Assembly (NCBI GenBank): GCA_003427395.1
Contig: BFEA01000005.1
Span: forward strand, 6,517,813-6,547,811
Length of the DNA stretch: 29,999 nt
DNA from: Chara braunii
Taxonomy: Eukaryota > Streptophyta > Charophyceae > Charales > Characeae
Direction of reading: 5' to 3'
Part shown: positions 27,195 through 29,999 of the stretch, piece after piece
Numbering within the stretch: position 1 is the stretch's first letter
Layout: each line of letters opens with the position of its first letter
The notes under the pieces: model-generated
What the model saw: the letters and a program-made list of their open reading frames with translations, nothing else
Told to the model about the DNA's origin: nothing
Database searches by the model: none
Position numbers and translations under genes: made by a program

Positions 27195-27256
27195 GCCGCA
27201 CATCGAAAGGGGGCCGGGTTAATATTCCCGAACCGGGTTGTGGAGGTGGACGGTAA
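27195..27256 (+). rRNA. Short large-subunit (25S/28S) rRNA-like stretch
   Basis: ATCGAAAGGGGGCCGGGTTA, ATATTCCCGAACCGGG and TTGTGGAGGTGGACGGTAAC resemble, in order, the conserved eukaryotic 25S/28S segment of the form CGAAAGGGAxTCGGGTTAATATTCC, CGAACCGGGATGTGGCGGTTGACGGCAACG (compared from memory in short pieces). Similarity ends at about 27256 and is unclear before 27195. It lies 30 bp after the single N at 27164. It is a fragment of about 60 bp, not an rRNA gene. Confidence 0.5.
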
Positions 27257-29314
27257 CGTCCTGATGAGGCAGCGGGACATTATCGCGATGAGGGTGACGC
27301 TGATGCACGAAGCGGTGCAGGGGGATCGAGACAAGGGGATGGTGACACCATGTGCGGCGACGGGGCAGGAGGAGAGCACCGTGCAGTCTCAGATGACGTT
27401 GGAGATGGAGTGGATGATGACGATCCATGACTTATTCAGGGCAGCGCCCTAAAGCGCTTGAAACGTGGACCAAGGGATGGAGACCCTATCTCTTCACGTG
27501 TGCGCAAACGTCACGGTGGGGTTTCAGGCGTTCCACAACCACGAGTCCCTGCAAATTCTGCAATTGAGCAGATTTCAGTTCTTGAGGACTCTTTCAACGA
27601 TGACGCCAACGAGGAGCGGATCGAGCAGGATGATGGGAGCGGTCATGCGCGAAATGATACTCAGACTATGCACACAACAGCTCCGACAGGGTCCTCTGCA
27701 GCAATCCCGGAATCGCAACAGGGTCACGGATCATTGATGCCCCATCCCGAGAAACAAGGGAGACAACGGTGATCTCCCGGTAATGCAGGACGAGGGTTCT
27801 GCTGCTGCATTGCATCCACTCACGTCTGCTGGCGGACCGTCAGTCTCATACGTGTGATGACCACCGATAGTGGCGGAGCAGGAAAGTATGCTCCCACCTC
27901 GCAGCGGGCATGGAGTTCAGTCCGACGTACACCGGGAGGTGGTTGCTATGCAGCAATCGGACACACATGGACCCAATGCAGACGACACCGTATTGCGGTC
28001 ACCTCCTGCATTGATGGAGGGGACTGTTGTTGTGTGTCCAGGCGCTGATCTCCCTGAAGGGGAGGTCTCACACACACCCGCACATGAGAAGAGCGCCGCA
28101 GGCCATGTCGGTCTCGCATGCCCCACCGGCAGTCTTCCGGGTACCGGCGAGTTATCGGCCATGAACTCGGCACTCGTCTATCTCCCGGACTTGTTGACTT
28201 TGATATCTCTTGGTCTACCCCACGTGTCACTGCCCAACCCACATCAGCCTGTCGCTATAGAGCGAGGGCCAGACGCGTTTGATGAGTTTGGAGACGATGC
28301 GATTACGGTGTGCCCAAAGGCGTCTGCCACGCCCACTGTTTTTCGTGTTGGTAGACCTCACGAGGTAGACCTTGGTAAGGCTGAGACGACGGCACGACAC
28401 CTCTGTGACAGTCACCGCAGCATTGCACAACGTAATTTGTCTGATTCGTTCCATGGCGCGGAGGATGGTGGCTTTGCTGCACTCGGTGCAATCGAAAGAG
28501 CAGCAAGACCTCCACGTCCACTGTCACACTCAGAGCATCAGCCCATCAACGCGGCTGTCGGCGCAGTTGTGGGCGTCCCCGCCACAGACATCACCGACGC
28601 GACAAAACAGCCTGTGGTGGCGTCATCGGCGACAGCATGGCGTGACAAAGCCACTCTTTTGCCGACAGTGGCATTCTATACCAGCGGGACCACTAGTGGG
28701 GGGTTGGATGAGCAAGGAGTCCGGATTGTGGGCAAGCCATCATCACCGTCTATGGGGACATGATCCATTGGGATTGTCAATGGTGCTCGCCACACCGTCA
28801 TGACAGAGTACGAGGCCCGACATGGGAGTGCTTTGTCGATGAAGACATCTGATGTGCAGGCTACGAGGGCTGCGAAGGCGAGTATTTCTCGGGCGAGGAA
28901 GAAGGCCTCGACAAGGAAGGCGTTACGTTCATCGCCGCATATGCATTCCCATCTTAGGCGATCCGGCCTTGTGCATCTCGAGGACGGAGAGATTGCACCC
29001 GACGGCGATGCATTGGATGTTGGAGGGAGGGCTGCAATGACGGCGGACGGCGTCGGCAAGGAGGGTGCAGGGGATGCAGTGGTAGGTGAGAAGAGACACG
29101 ACACGGGCGGCGGACGGAGATGATGGAGGAGGGCAACGAGTGAGACGGAGGACACGACTCGGGCCAGATGGGCAGCGGCTGCAGGGCACACCATCTGCGG
29201 CGATTCCTGCCCCCATTGATCGGCGAGCTCAGGCGCAGCGGCTGCTGCGCAAAATGGAGGCCACACTTCAAGCGACACATGGTTCATCAATCGGTCGCGA
29301 AGAGACGGAGACTT
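27257..29314 (+). pseudogene. Coding-like region, unknown protein, broken
   Basis: Plus-strand open frames follow one another: 27240-27452, 27458-27772, 27870-28763 continuing in the same frame after TGA 28761-28763 to 29123, and from 29086 in a third frame to about 29314. Codon-like composition, few stops in one frame over 1.25 kb, and Ala/Ser/Pro/Asp-rich translations suggest a decayed ORF. Pieces with more order are TRAAKASISRARKKASTRKA and RRAQAQRLLRKMEATLQATH near the end. There is no ATG at 27870; the first in-frame ATG is 27888. I recognise no family. Its style resembles the low-complexity N-terminus of the transposase at 23.1-24.0 kb, so it may be part of another transposon. Confidence 0.35.

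Positions 29315-29316
<2 letters not shown>

Positions 29317-29391
<75 letters not shown>
29317..29391. repeat. (GA)n microsatellite
   Basis: About 75 bp of uninterrupted GA; a smaller GA run follows at 29460-29476. Confidence 0.97.
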
Positions 29392-29394
<3 letters not shown>

Positions 29395-29476
29395 ATCAGA
29401 CATCTGTAAATATGTTCCAACAGTGATCACACCTTTCAATTTTATTTTTCTTTTACTACAGAGAGAGAGAGAGAGA

Positions 29477-29999
29477 CAGAGGACCTGCGCTGTTCGAAAA
29501 GCAGGCCCGGGCTATCACTAGGACGGGAGGCCCTGTGGCCTAGGCCCATAGCACGAGAGCCTATAGCCGGGCTGCCGAAGGCCATAGCGATATTGGTTCA
29601 CATCGGCTCAATGTTGTACTGTTTTTTTGTTACCCTCGCGGGTATCTTATTGTGATCAGTTGTTGGGACTCTTGGGAGTATTGTCAAATAGTGAGAAACA
29701 TGGTTCAAGCACCCTGTGTTATCTCCACACCTGTGCATAGTGGTTTCCGAAACTTTCCGCTGCTTACTTTGTTTGTGTGCATTGTGTACTTTGTCTCCTC
29801 TCCCCTCCTTCTTAAGTTTGTGCGGCATGAATGGGCATGCGTGAGATTGTCTGCGTGTGAGTGTTGGTGAAAAATTGAAAATCCACAAACAACCAAGTTC
29901 ACAATAGTTCTGCATGCAGTCACGCGAATGTTTTCAACTTGTGTCTTGCGAAGTTGTGAGTAATTTTTTTTGTATATCAGTGCAAATGGTGCAATGTTT
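29477..29999. other. No gene seen
   Basis: 29515-29600 contains GGCC/CCATAGC-rich words with short self-complementary stretches (AGGCCCTGTGGCCTAGGCC). The remainder is AT-leaning with T-runs and open frames on both strands that show no protein signature. I see no promoter, RNA gene or repeat of note. Confidence 0.4.

Noticed and set aside
28676-29290. 204-codon minus-strand frame
   Set aside because: It is antisense to a plus-strand coding-like region with low stop density; its Ala/Pro/Ser-rich translation shows no motif.

Overview
This is eukaryotic, transposon-dominated DNA; I find no convincing host gene, no tRNA and no CRISPR array. The features are two Ty3/gypsy lineages with plant-type initiator-Met primer binding sites, LINE fragments with plant-style endonuclease, RT and zf-RVT signatures, a hAT/DUF659 transposase, long (GA)n microsatellites and scaffolding N gaps. 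Together they suggest a large, repeat-rich plant or streptophyte-alga (charophyte-like) nuclear genome assembled from short reads. The organism is inferred, not proven.

Layout. 1-66 is an (AG)n tract. 67-499 is a LINE-associated segment that reappears inverted at about 17370-17822. 500-627 is a short poly(A)-tailed retroposon. 1911-3333 (minus) is the C-terminal end of a LINE ORF2. 3513-9933 is the 3' half of a decayed Ty3/gypsy element (protease, RT, RNase H, integrase, chromodomain-like tail, polypurine tract and a complete 1323-bp LTR). A 1264-bp solo LTR of another family, flanked by a CCTC duplication, splits its pol gene. 11427-14160 (minus) is the 5' part of a second gypsy family (LTR edge, PBS, leader, gag). 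14570-14790 is a 34-bp minisatellite. 15130-17300 (minus) is a LINE with endonuclease and a partial RT. After the 527-bp N gap, 18430-21264 is the 5' half (LTR, PBS, leader, gag) of the same gypsy family as at 3.5-9.9 kb.

From 21.5 to 27.2 kb the assembly itself is suspect. Four copies of the 38-bp Nextera mate-pair junction adapter (two head-to-head Tn5 mosaic ends) remain in the sequence. Short blocks between them are duplicates of nearby sequence, and a 123-bp exact duplication borders the first and last adapter. This zone also holds a two-unit (A/B) tandem satellite and a decayed hAT transposase with an RGG-rich and acidic tail. A short large-subunit-rRNA-like stretch follows a single N at 27164. 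The last 2.7 kb carries an unrecognised coding-like region, GA microsatellites and featureless sequence.

Nothing here looks like a working system. All element genes have stops or frameshifts, the gypsy RT has lost a catalytic Asp, and many stops fit C-to-T/G-to-A decay of silenced, methylated DNA. The most interesting biological pattern is the set of CCACGTCA (bZIP G/C-hybrid-box-like) repeats in the leaders of two different gypsy elements, one of them a regular 13-bp array.
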